Below are positions 46,215-54,472 of a stretch of DNA of 64,000 bases, one piece after another; position 1 is the stretch's first letter; each line of letters starts with the position of its first letter. The DNA comes from G965199725 sp965199725 (GTDB lineage: Bacteria > Pseudomonadota > Gammaproteobacteria > Nitrosococcales > Methylophagaceae). The DNA is taken from the NCBI GenBank assembly GCA_965199725.1, contig OZ241321.1, positions 1,302,001-1,366,000 on the forward strand, in the 5' to 3' direction. The notes under the pieces are model-generated. The model was given only the letters and a program-made list of their open reading frames with translations, did no database searches and was not told the DNA's origin. Both the position numbers and the translations under genes were made by a program.

Positions 46215-47306
46215 TTATTGCTGTTTTCCTTGTTGTTGTGCAAATTCTTGCATGAAAGCGATAAGTGCATTAACACCTCGTTCTGGCATGGCATTGTAGA
46301 TGCTTGCACGCATACCGCCGACGCTGCGATGACCTTTGAGATTGAGCAAACAGTGTTGCTCTGCCTTTGTTAAAAAGGCTACCTCTAATGATCTATCACT
46401 TAAGGTAAATGGCACATTCATCCATGAGCGATATTGCCGGTTGACCGGGTTGTGGTAAAAATTGCTGTTATCAATAGCGGCATATAATTTATCAGCTTTG
46501 TGTTTATTGGTTTCTGCTATTTTAGTAAGCCCGCCTGATTTTTTCAGCCATTGAAGCACTAATCCAGTGATATAAATAGCATAGGTAGGCGGCGTATTAT
46601 ACATTGAGTTATTGTCAGCTTGCATTTTATAATCAAATATTGTTGGTGTATCTTTAAGTGCATCACCTATTACATCATCACGTACAATCACAATCGTCAC
46701 GCCAGCAGGGCCGATATTTTTTTGTGCACTTGCGTATATCAAGGCAAATTTTGTTACATCAAGGGGGCGAGATAGGATGGTAGACGATGCATCAACCACT
46801 AACGGTACATCGTCAGTATCTGGAATAGCATCAAACTCAACACCATCAATCGTTTCATTAGCAGTATAATGAACATAGGCAGCATAAGGGTTTAGTTGCC
46901 ATGTTGTTTTTTCTGGTATAGTGGTGAAATGTGTATTTTCTGAACTTGCCACGATGTTGACATCGCAATAGTGCTTTGCTTCAAAAATCGCTTTTTGTGA
47001 CCATTGACCGGTATTAAAATAATCTGCTGTTTGTTTGCCGCGTAAAAGGTTCATCGGTATGGCGCTGAATTGAGCTGTTGCCCCGCCTGCTAAAAATAAT
47101 ACCTTATAATTGTCTGGGATGACCAAAAGATCACGTAAATCAGCTTCTGCCTTTTTGGTGATGGCTGTAAACTCCTTGCCACGATGACTCAGTTCCATGA
47201 TGTTCATGCCGCAGCTATGCCAATCTAAAAACTCCTGCTGAGCTTTGCTTAGCACTTTTGCTGGCAGCATAGCTGGTCCAGCACTAAAATTAAAGACATT
47301 TGCCAT
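46215..47306 (-). CDS. serC: Phosphoserine aminotransferase
   Basis: PLP enzyme forming phosphoserine (and 3-hydroxy-4-phosphohydroxythreonine for PLP synthesis). Family markers: FNFSAGPAMLPAKVLSKAQQ, HRGKEF, GGATAQFSAIPMNLL, and the PLP Lys in IYASAQKNIGPAGVTIVIV. The end has GHRSVGGMRASIYNAMPERG. Length 363 aa. AAGGAAAG precedes the ATG. It stands apart from hemW by 163 bp. Confidence 0.97.
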   Translation of the reverse strand: MANVFNFSAGPAMLPAKVLSKAQQEFLDWHSCGMNIMELSHRGKEFTAITKKAEADLRDLLVIPDNYKVLFLAGGATAQFSAIPMNLLRGKQTADYFNTGQWSQKAIFEAKHYCDVNIVASSENTHFTTIPEKTTWQLNPYAAYVHYTANETIDGVEFDAIPDTDDVPLVVDASSTILSRPLDVTKFALIYASAQKNIGPAGVTIVIVRDDVIGDALKDTPTIFDYKMQADNNSMYNTPPTYAIYITGLVLQWLKKSGGLTKIAETNKHKADKLYAAIDNSNFYHNPVNRQYRSWMNVPFTLSDRSLEVAFLTKAEQHCLLNLKGHRSVGGMRASIYNAMPERGVNALIAFMQEFAQQQGKQQ

Positions 47307-47469
47307 GACTTACTTTCCTTAATCAAGATAAACCGATTTAGTAAAATTGTAGCAAGTTAATATTAAGTTGTAGTGATTGTGTAGCAATAGCTATTTTATT
47401 TTGCGTTTGGCAAATCATCTGAAAACACCTGATACTGGCGAGCGGTATTGCTGAGACTAAAAAGAAATT

Positions 47470-48654
47470 TTAAGCTGGCAAAAATAGAGAGATTAATGTA
47501 TTAAGATGACGTTTGCCATGTTCAGTGGGCGAAATGTGTCCATGATCATGTTGTAACAAGCCTTGTCTTTCGGCATATTGCAGCGCTTTATCAATATGTG
47601 CAATGGGCAGGCTGGTATGGCGGCAGAACAGGGAAGAAGCAAAGCCATCCATCAGCCTCAATGCACCCAGCATAAATTCAAAACCAATATCATCGCTGAT
47701 AATATTGCTTTCGCTCAGTATGGCTTTTTTGCTTCCTGCGCTATTAATATAGGTGCGTGGATTTTTTTGTTTCGCGCGACGGATAATGCTCTTTTGCGCA
47801 GTAATTTTGCCATGTGCACCTGCGCCAATACCTACGTAATCACCAAACTGCCAATAATTCATATTATGGCGACACCACTTATTTTTTTTAGCGTAAGCTG
47901 ATACTTCATAGTGTCGATAGCCCGCGGCAGCTAATTGCTTTTGATCGGCAATTTGCCGATCAGTAATCAAGTCTTCATCAGGTAATATTGGCGGCTTGCT
48001 GTAAAAATAAGTATTAGGCTCAATGGTTAGCTGGTAATAAGAGATATGAGAGGGTGCAAGTGTAATAGCAGTCGCTACGTCCTGCCTAGCTGTTTTTTCA
48101 GTTTGGTGAGGTAAACCGAACATCAGATCAATATTAATATTGTCAAAGCCCGCTTTATGGGCCGCAATGACTGCATCGATCGCCTGTTTGCTGCTATGAA
48201 TCCGTCCTAGTGCGTTTAGTGATGTATCGTTAAAACTTTGTACCCCGATTGACAGGCGATTGATACCTACATCACGATACTCAGCAAAACGATCCGTCTC
48301 AAGTGTGCCGGGATTGGCTTCTAGGGTAATTTCAGCATCAGCGCTCAGTGGTAATAATGATCCAATCTTTGCCAACAACTTAGCGTAAGCGCCTGCTGAA
48401 AAAAGGCTTGGCGTACCTCCGCCAATAAAAATAGTCTTAATTATGCGACCGCAAATTGCAGGCACTTCTTGTGCTAAATCACGGATGAGCGCATCAATAT
48501 AGGCCTGCTCTGGCAATGTGTCTGGTAAGGTATGAGAGTTAAAATCACAATAGGGGCATTTGCGTACGCACCAGGGGATATGAATATAAAGGCTAAGCGG
48601 CGGCAATGCCGTGAATCCCAATGTTGCCATGGTATCATTATTACCGCAGGTCAT
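47470..48654 (-). CDS. hemW: Heme chaperone HemW (radical SAM)
   Basis: Radical SAM protein formerly called oxygen-independent coproporphyrinogen oxidase-like; now known to bind and hand on haem. The cluster motif is PWCVRKCPYCDFNSH (C-X3-C-X2-C), with FIGGGTPSLFS, NIDLMFGLPHQT, and the HemW sequence CRHNMNYWQFGDYVGIGAGA. Length 394 aa from ATG 48654; an ATG eight codons in (48630) is equally possible since no strong ribosome site favours either. Last gene of the rph-rdgB cluster. Confidence 0.93.
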   Translation of the reverse strand: MTCGNNDTMATLGFTALPPLSLYIHIPWCVRKCPYCDFNSHTLPDTLPEQAYIDALIRDLAQEVPAICGRIIKTIFIGGGTPSLFSAGAYAKLLAKIGSLLPLSADAEITLEANPGTLETDRFAEYRDVGINRLSIGVQSFNDTSLNALGRIHSSKQAIDAVIAAHKAGFDNINIDLMFGLPHQTEKTARQDVATAITLAPSHISYYQLTIEPNTYFYSKPPILPDEDLITDRQIADQKQLAAAGYRHYEVSAYAKKNKWCRHNMNYWQFGDYVGIGAGAHGKITAQKSIIRRAKQKNPRTYINSAGSKKAILSESNIISDDIGFEFMLGALRLMDGFASSLFCRHTSLPIAHIDKALQYAERQGLLQHDHGHISPTEHGKRHLNTLISLFLPA

Positions 48655-48671
48655 AAGATAGCAACTTGAAA

Positions 48672-49190
48672 TTAATTAAGCGATAGCTTATCTATTTTAG
48701 CGATAATGTTGTCAATGGCAGAAGGAATATTTTTGCTGCTGTCACCTTTGATTTCACTGCGAAACTCTTTGACCAGTTTGTTGGTTCGGGTATCAAAAAT
48801 ACGCACGATAATGTAAGAAAACAGATAGGTAGGTTTATGTAATCGCCCAATCACGATATAGTCAGCATTGTGCGACTTGCCGAGTTCAGCAGCGCATTGT
48901 GCACAATCAAACAAATAGCCAATGCCTTTATCAGCAGCATCTTTATCAGCAGCGGAAATTGTAATAACACTAAACTCTGCTTTATCGTCTAGTGCCTTGC
49001 GTAGAAAGTGTTCAATATCGCGTAGTTTTTGCTGATCTTTGGCATTAATGGCGGCGATTTTTTGCTGATCAGAAAGCTGTATTGTCAAATTTAACAACTC
49101 AAAATCAGGCACGGCAATTTTACTTGCCCCCCAGGCTAAGTGGTGAGTGAAAAAAATAGATACTATCAGTGTGATAACTTTAGTCTTCAT
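48672..49190 (-). CDS. DUF2380/DUF3280-type secreted protein
   Basis: Signal peptide MKTKVITLIVSIFFTHHLAW followed by KIAVPDFELLNLT, GYLFDCAQCAAELGKSHNAD and YIVIGRLHKPTYLFSYIIVR then IFDTRTNKLV. This is the layout of the DUF2380/DUF3280 family, a TolB/curli-like small beta domain predicted periplasmic. The start at 49190 has AGGAAG ahead; a frame 39 bases longer exists but adds polar residues before the signal. It overlaps the end of rdgB by 11 bp and is followed by hemW. Function unknown; the family is frequent in methylotrophs as far as I recall. Confidence 0.8.
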   Translation of the reverse strand: MKTKVITLIVSIFFTHHLAWGASKIAVPDFELLNLTIQLSDQQKIAAINAKDQQKLRDIEHFLRKALDDKAEFSVITISAADKDAADKGIGYLFDCAQCAAELGKSHNADYIVIGRLHKPTYLFSYIIVRIFDTRTNKLVKEFRSEIKGDSSKNIPSAIDNIIAKIDKLSLN

Positions 49191-49779
49191 ATTGAAACTT
49201 CCTGATAAACTTTTTAACTGCCTTGCCACGATGACTCATAACATTTTTTTGTTCAGATGACAACTGGGCAGCACTGCATTTTGCTTCTGGCACCCAAAAA
49301 ATAGGATCATAGCCAAAACCACCTTTACCCAACGGCGCAGTTAAAATACGCCCATGCCAATCTGCCTGACAGATTAATGGTGTTGGATCCTTTCTATGGC
49401 GCATCATTGCTAATACACACTGATAACGGGCAGTGCGCTTGCTTTCTGGTGCTGCTTCCAGTGCGGCTAATAACGCATTACGATTATCTTCATCATTGCT
49501 TTCAGTGCCAGCGTAGCGGGCTGAATAAATCCCCGGCGCACCCTGAAGGTAGTCAACCTCAATACCTGAATCATCAGCAATAACGGGTAAATGGGTACGG
49601 GCGCAAGCATGTCGTGCTTTTATAATAGCATTCTCAACGAATGTCAGACCTGTTTCTTCTACTGGGATTACCTTAAGCTCAGATTGAGGTATAACGGTAA
49701 TACTGATGGGCGTGAATAATTCAGCAAACTCACGTAGCTTATCCTGATTGTTACTAGCCAGCACGAGTTTATTCATCAT
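49180..49779 (-). CDS. rdgB: XTP/dITP diphosphatase RdgB
   Basis: House-cleaning enzyme that removes deaminated purine nucleotides. HAM1-family markers: LASNNQDKLREFAELF, ETGLTFVENAIIKARHA, IADDSGIEVDYLQGAPGIYS, and GKGGFGYDPIFWVPE near the end, followed by MSHRGKAVKKF. Length 199 aa. Its ATG overlaps the rph stop by 4 bp. Confidence 0.97.
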   Translation of the reverse strand: MMNKLVLASNNQDKLREFAELFTPISITVIPQSELKVIPVEETGLTFVENAIIKARHACARTHLPVIADDSGIEVDYLQGAPGIYSARYAGTESNDEDNRNALLAALEAAPESKRTARYQCVLAMMRHRKDPTPLICQADWHGRILTAPLGKGGFGYDPIFWVPEAKCSAAQLSSEQKNVMSHRGKAVKKFIRKFQYED

Positions 49780-50492
49780 TCTCTCAATGCGCCTGCCTGT
49801 TTTTTAATTAGCTCAGCGACGCCCTTATTAGCCAGTGCCAGCATGGATTGTAATTCATTGGGTCGGAAGGCATGGCCTTCTGCTGTGCCTTGAATTTCAA
49901 TATAGGCACCTGCTTCATTCATTACTACATTCATATCTGTCTCGGCGTATGCATCTTCAGCGTAATCAAGGTCAAGTATAGCCGCACCTTTATAAATACC
50001 TACTGATACCGCTGCAACATGACCGAATAAGGGTGATTTTTTAACTTTTCTGCTGACTTTTAAGTGATAACAAGCGTCCTGTAATGCAATATAAGCACCA
50101 GTAATGGCTGCTGTTCTGGTACCGCCATCGGCTTGAATGACATCACAATCAATTGTAATAGTACGTTCACCTAATGCTGTCAGATCAATAGCTGCACGCA
50201 AAGCACGGCCAATGAGGCGTTGAATTTCCTGTGTGCGGCCGCTTTGTTTACCTCGCGCTGCTTCGCGGGCCGCGCGAGAGCTGGTAGCACGGGGCAACAT
50301 GCCATATTCAGCAGTTATCCAGCCACTACCCTTATCGCGCAAAAATGGCGGAATACGGTCTTCAATGGAGGCAGTGCATAACACTTTGGTGTCACCAAAT
50401 TCAATTAAAACAGCGCCTTCAGCATGTTTAATATAGTGGCGAGTAATAGTGATTTGCCGTAACTCATCGAATTGGCGACCACTTGGGCGCAT
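49776..50492 (-). CDS. rph: Ribonuclease PH
   Basis: Phosphorolytic 3' exoribonuclease trimming tRNA precursors. Markers: MRPSGRQFDELRQITITRHY, GDTKVLCTASIEDRIPPFLR, EYGMLPRATSSRAAREAARG and DCDVIQADGGTRTAAITGAY. Length 238 aa, full, unlike the truncated K-12 gene. First gene of rph-rdgB-DUF3280-hemW. Confidence 0.97.
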   Translation of the reverse strand: MRPSGRQFDELRQITITRHYIKHAEGAVLIEFGDTKVLCTASIEDRIPPFLRDKGSGWITAEYGMLPRATSSRAAREAARGKQSGRTQEIQRLIGRALRAAIDLTALGERTITIDCDVIQADGGTRTAAITGAYIALQDACYHLKVSRKVKKSPLFGHVAAVSVGIYKGAAILDLDYAEDAYAETDMNVVMNEAGAYIEIQGTAEGHAFRPNELQSMLALANKGVAELIKKQAGALRE

Positions 50493-50889
50493 AGACTATT
50501 TCCTTATATCTTAAGGATTGTTATTATACTTCTTTTTATTACTTACTAATGCTTTTGGGCTGGAAAAGTATTTCAGTGCGTGTGGAAAAATAGCATGCTA
50601 CCGTTTGATCTGCATGGTTTCTAAAAACAACAACAGTACACACTTAGATACTTAAGATAAATACATTAAACGATTTTTTGACCATAGGGTAATTTGCTGA
50701 TCCTTAACATTGATGACCGTAACTAAGATATTTTAGCAGGTAAAAAATAATCGAAAAATATTGCGCAAAAATTGGCAATAGTTGATATTATTTAGTCTCC
50801 TAAATTATGACTAAGGATAACAAAATACAAATAGAATAGTGAGTTTATTGTTTCAAGACTTAAATGATATGAATAGCTTAGGAGTTTGA
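50493..50889. other. Intergenic region between divergent rph and gmk
   Basis: About 400 bp. No frame with protein-like composition was found on either strand, and the yicC gene that often separates rph and gmk is absent. It should hold two divergent promoters; AT-rich words near 50780-50815 are candidates for gmk, without a clean -35/-10 pair. Confidence 0.35.
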
Positions 50890-51504
50890 ATGGCTATGCG
50901 CGGCAGTGTTTTTGTTGTTTCAGCACCTTCTGGTGCAGGTAAAACCAGTTTGGTTAATGCATTGGTGAAAAAGAGACGTAATGTTAGATTGGTAGTTTCT
51001 CATACTACCCGATCACCTCGAGCAGGTGAAATTAATGGCAAAGATTATTATTTCGTTGGTAGTGATAAATTTATGCAAATGCGCGATGAAGGCGCGTTTT
51101 TGGAGCTGGCAAACGTATTTGGTAATTTTTATGCAACATCATCCAAGACAGTAAGAGCTAATCTGGAAAAAGGGCTAGACGTCATTCTTGAGATTGATTG
51201 GCAAGGCGCCAACCAAGTGCGGGAATATTTTCCGGATTGCGTCACTATTTTTATGCTACCACCATCTAAACCCACTTTGCAACAGCGATTGCGTGGCAGA
51301 AGCGAAAATGAGAAGGAGATTACTCACCGAATGAAGGATGTTGAATTGGAGATGCGTCATTACATTGAGTTTGATTACTTGGTGGTGAATGAATCTTTTG
51401 AGCGAACATTAGACACTTTAATAGCTATTATGACAGCGCATGAGCATTCAATTGCTATTCAGGAAAGAAAGCAAGCAGATTTATTAAAGAGTTTATTAGT
51501 TTAA
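50890..51504 (+). CDS. gmk: Guanylate kinase
   Basis: Phosphorylates GMP to GDP. P-loop in VVSAPSGAGKTSLVNALV, then VSHTTRSPRAGEINGKDYYF for GMP binding, DVILEIDWQGANQV, and the lid FMLPPSKPTLQQRLRGR. Length 204 aa. AGGAG precedes the ATG. Head of gmk-rpoZ-spoT-ridA-recG. Confidence 0.97.
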   Translation: MAMRGSVFVVSAPSGAGKTSLVNALVKKRRNVRLVVSHTTRSPRAGEINGKDYYFVGSDKFMQMRDEGAFLELANVFGNFYATSSKTVRANLEKGLDVILEIDWQGANQVREYFPDCVTIFMLPPSKPTLQQRLRGRSENEKEITHRMKDVELEMRHYIEFDYLVVNESFERTLDTLIAIMTAHEHSIAIQERKQADLLKSLLV

Positions 51505-51546
51505 CTCACTGTATTTCTGACAATACTAGTTTTTGAGGAATAATAC

Positions 51547-51774
51547 ATGGCACGCACGACGGTAGAAGATTGTTTAGAGAATGTTGCTAATCGCTTTCGC
51601 TTAGTACTGATTGCATCAAAACGGGCGCGAGAAATTGCCATGGGCGATGACCCTATGGTTGAGATAGATAACGATAAAGATACCATGATTGCATTGCGGG
51701 AGATCGCTGCAGGCTTGGTTGATGAGAGCATTTTAGCAAAACCAACTGTTAGTGAATATACCGAAGAAAGGTAA
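51547..51774 (+). CDS. rpoZ: RNA polymerase omega subunit
   Basis: Small subunit that stabilises the beta' chain and helps sense ppGpp. Sequence MARTTVEDCLENVANRFRLV then LIASKRAREIAMGDDPMVEI, ending ALREIAAGLVDES. Length 75 aa. GAGGAA is upstream. Between gmk and spoT as in most gammaproteobacteria. Confidence 0.97.
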   Translation: MARTTVEDCLENVANRFRLVLIASKRAREIAMGDDPMVEIDNDKDTMIALREIAAGLVDESILAKPTVSEYTEER

Positions 51775-51846
51775 CACAAAAGAATACTCGCCAACAGATG
51801 ATTAGCTTTTTATAGTAGTTCAGGTGCATCCGTAGGCACTTGTGTT

Positions 51847-54006
51847 GTGAATGTAAAGTACACTGTTGATTCAGAGCTGGCCTTAGTTTATGAAGCTGAA
51901 CTGAAATTAACTGTTGACGGTTTATCTGCCGCTACAACTAACTACTTAGAATCAAAACAGGTTGACGATATTCGTCGTGCTCATTTTTTTGCTAAGAGGG
52001 CGCATGAAGGTCAAATGCGTCATTCTGGTGATCCTTACATTGATCATCCATTGGCAGTAGCCCATGTGCTTGCAACCATGCACATGGATCATGAATGCAT
52101 TATGGCTGGGCTTTTGCATGATGTTATTGAAGATACAGGCATTAGCCGTGAAACGTTAGCTGCTGAATTTGGTGAACAGGTGGCACTCTTGGTTGATGGC
52201 GTAAGCAAGCTGGCTAAGGCTGAATTTGAGACCCGTCAGCAGGCGCAGGCAGAAAATTTGAGAAAAATGATGCTAGCGATGACACAGGACATTCGGGTGA
52301 TCATCGTTAAGCTGGCAGACAGACTACATAATATGCGTACCCTGAGCCATTTATTGCCAGATAAACGTCGCCGTATTGCTAAGGAAACATTGGAGATATA
52401 TGTGCCTATTGCCCATAGGTTAGGTATGAATATAATGCGTTGTGAACTTGAGGACCTAGGCTTTCATATTCTGCGACCAATTCGCTATCGGGTATTAACA
52501 AATGCTATCCGAAAAACACGAAGAAACCGTAAAGAAATTATCAGTCAGATAGCCACATCTATTACCAGCAGAATGGATCAGAGTGGGCTTAATGGTGATG
52601 TCGAGGGACGGGAAAAGCATCTGTACAGCTTGCATCAAAAAATGATTAACAAGCGTTTGTCATTTTCTGAAGTGATGGACATATACGCCTTTCGGATTGT
52701 TGTCGAGGATGTTGCTACCTGTTACCAAATGTTAGGGTTGATACATAATCTGTATAAGCCGGTAGAAGGTAAATTTAAGGACTATATAGCTATTCCAAAA
52801 ACGAATGGTTACCAGTCATTGCATACCGTTTTATTTGGTCCTTACGGTGTGCCCATTGAAGTACAAATTCGTTCGCGCGCTATGGATCAAATGGCAGAAG
52901 GAGGCGTAGCAGCACATTGGCTGTATAAAACTGGTGAAAATAGTGGTAGTAATCAATCACATCAATTGGCCAGACAGTGGCTGCAGGGTATTTTGGAAAT
53001 ACAAAAAGAGGCGGGTGATTCTGTTGAGTTTCTGGAAAATCTGCGTATTGATTTATTTCCGGATGAAATTTACGTCTTTACGCCCAAGGGTAATATTATG
53101 TCATTGCCACGCGGAGCAACCGCACTTGATTTTGCTTATGCAGTTCATTCTGATGTTGGCAATACCTGTGTTGCGGTGAGGTTAGGGCGGCATTTTGTAC
53201 CATTAAGCACTCGGCTTGAATCAGGACAATCGGTTGAAATTATTACTTCACAAAACGGCCATCCTAACCCTGCCTGGCTTAACTATGTTATTACAGCTAA
53301 GGCGCGGACCAGGATCAGAAGCTATCTGAAGCAGTTACGTAGCGAAGATGCTATTGCCTTGGGTGGACAATTATTATCCAAACATCTGAGCGCATTTTCG
53401 CGTAAATTGGATGATATTCCTGAGCAGCAAATTACAGCAGTAGTGAGTGAGTTTGATTTAGGCAGCTTTGATAAGCTGTTAGCGGAAATTGGTTTGGGTA
53501 ATCGACCGGTATTACCGGTGACTCAAAAACTGTTGTCCGATGATCCAGCGTTAGAAAACAAAGAAAAACAGTCGTTACTGATTACTGGCACTGAAAGCAT
53601 GGTAGTCACCTTCGGTCGTTGTTGCCACCCTATCCCTGGTGATCCTATTCACGGGTTTATCAGTGCCGGTCGAGGCATAGTGGTTCATCAAGTTAATTGC
53701 AAGGCAACATTGAGTCTGCGCGATCAGAGCGAAAAATGGCTGGATGTAGTGTGGGCAAGCAACATTGAGCGTGAATTTTCTGTAGAGATTATTGTCCATA
53801 TTAAAAATAAACGTGGGGCATTGGCTACCATTGCTACCATTATTTCTGAAAGTGGTTCCAATATTGGCAATGTGGTGACTGATGAGCGTGATGGCGGTTA
53901 TTATGATTTACATCTAACCCTTGAGGTGTCAGACAGAAAGCATCTTGCCAGGATAATGCGTCGCCTGCGGCGGATTAAATGGTTAGGACGTATTGTACGT
54001 AAATAA
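51847..54006 (+). CDS. spoT: Bifunctional (p)ppGpp synthetase/hydrolase SpoT
   Basis: Makes and degrades the alarmone ppGpp. The HD hydrolase domain is intact (RHSGDPYIDHPLAVAHVLAT and GLLHDVIEDT). The synthetase region includes EGREKHLYSLHQKMINKRLS and YIAIPKTNGYQSLHTVLFGP. TGS domain: DEIYVFTPKGNIMSLPRGAT. C-terminal ACT domain: IKNKRGALATIATIISESGS. Length 719 aa. GTG start at 51847. Its position between rpoZ and ridA-recG supports SpoT rather than RelA. Confidence 0.96.
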   Translation: MNVKYTVDSELALVYEAELKLTVDGLSAATTNYLESKQVDDIRRAHFFAKRAHEGQMRHSGDPYIDHPLAVAHVLATMHMDHECIMAGLLHDVIEDTGISRETLAAEFGEQVALLVDGVSKLAKAEFETRQQAQAENLRKMMLAMTQDIRVIIVKLADRLHNMRTLSHLLPDKRRRIAKETLEIYVPIAHRLGMNIMRCELEDLGFHILRPIRYRVLTNAIRKTRRNRKEIISQIATSITSRMDQSGLNGDVEGREKHLYSLHQKMINKRLSFSEVMDIYAFRIVVEDVATCYQMLGLIHNLYKPVEGKFKDYIAIPKTNGYQSLHTVLFGPYGVPIEVQIRSRAMDQMAEGGVAAHWLYKTGENSGSNQSHQLARQWLQGILEIQKEAGDSVEFLENLRIDLFPDEIYVFTPKGNIMSLPRGATALDFAYAVHSDVGNTCVAVRLGRHFVPLSTRLESGQSVEIITSQNGHPNPAWLNYVITAKARTRIRSYLKQLRSEDAIALGGQLLSKHLSAFSRKLDDIPEQQITAVVSEFDLGSFDKLLAEIGLGNRPVLPVTQKLLSDDPALENKEKQSLLITGTESMVVTFGRCCHPIPGDPIHGFISAGRGIVVHQVNCKATLSLRDQSEKWLDVVWASNIEREFSVEIIVHIKNKRGALATIATIISESGSNIGNVVTDERDGGYYDLHLTLEVSDRKHLARIMRRLRRIKWLGRIVRK

Positions 54007-54065
54007 TGAAGCGTGATACTTAAATAAAATCATTCATAAAAAGTCGAGTGAAACGGAGATATATG

Positions 54066-54452
54066 ATGACACGTGAGATTATTCATACTACAAAAGCACC
54101 TAAGGTAATTGGTACTTATTCGCAGGCAGTCAAGGCGGGCAATACAGTGTATATTTCTGGCCAGATTCCTCTGGCACCAGAGACAATGATGGTCACTGAG
54201 GGTGACTTTGCTGCGCAGGTAAAACAGGTGTTTGATAACCTAGGAGCAGTGGCAACAGCAGCTGGTGGTTCACTGCAGGACGTGGTTAAGTTGACTATTT
54301 TTTTGACAGATTTACGCTATTTTAGCGCAGTGAACGAAATTATGACCGAATATTTTCAGCAGCCTTATCCAGCGCGTGCTGCTATTGGTGTGGCTGCCTT
54401 GCCCAAGGATGTATCTGTTGAGATAGATGCAATTATGTATGTAGGCCATTAA
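54066..54452 (+). CDS. ridA: RidA-family imine deaminase
   Basis: Hydrolyses reactive enamines/imines produced by threonine dehydratase and other PLP enzymes. Markers: KAPKVIGTYSQAVKAGNTVY, ISGQIPLAPETM, and the conserved Arg-Glu/Asp end YPARAAIGVAALPKDVSVEI. Length about 128 aa. The ATG at 54066 (or 54063) follows CGGAG; the upstream frame start adds non-family residues. Between spoT and recG. Confidence 0.93.
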   Translation: MTREIIHTTKAPKVIGTYSQAVKAGNTVYISGQIPLAPETMMVTEGDFAAQVKQVFDNLGAVATAAGGSLQDVVKLTIFLTDLRYFSAVNEIMTEYFQQPYPARAAIGVAALPKDVSVEIDAIMYVGH

Positions 54453-54472
54453 AACAAGAATGCATCCGAAAA

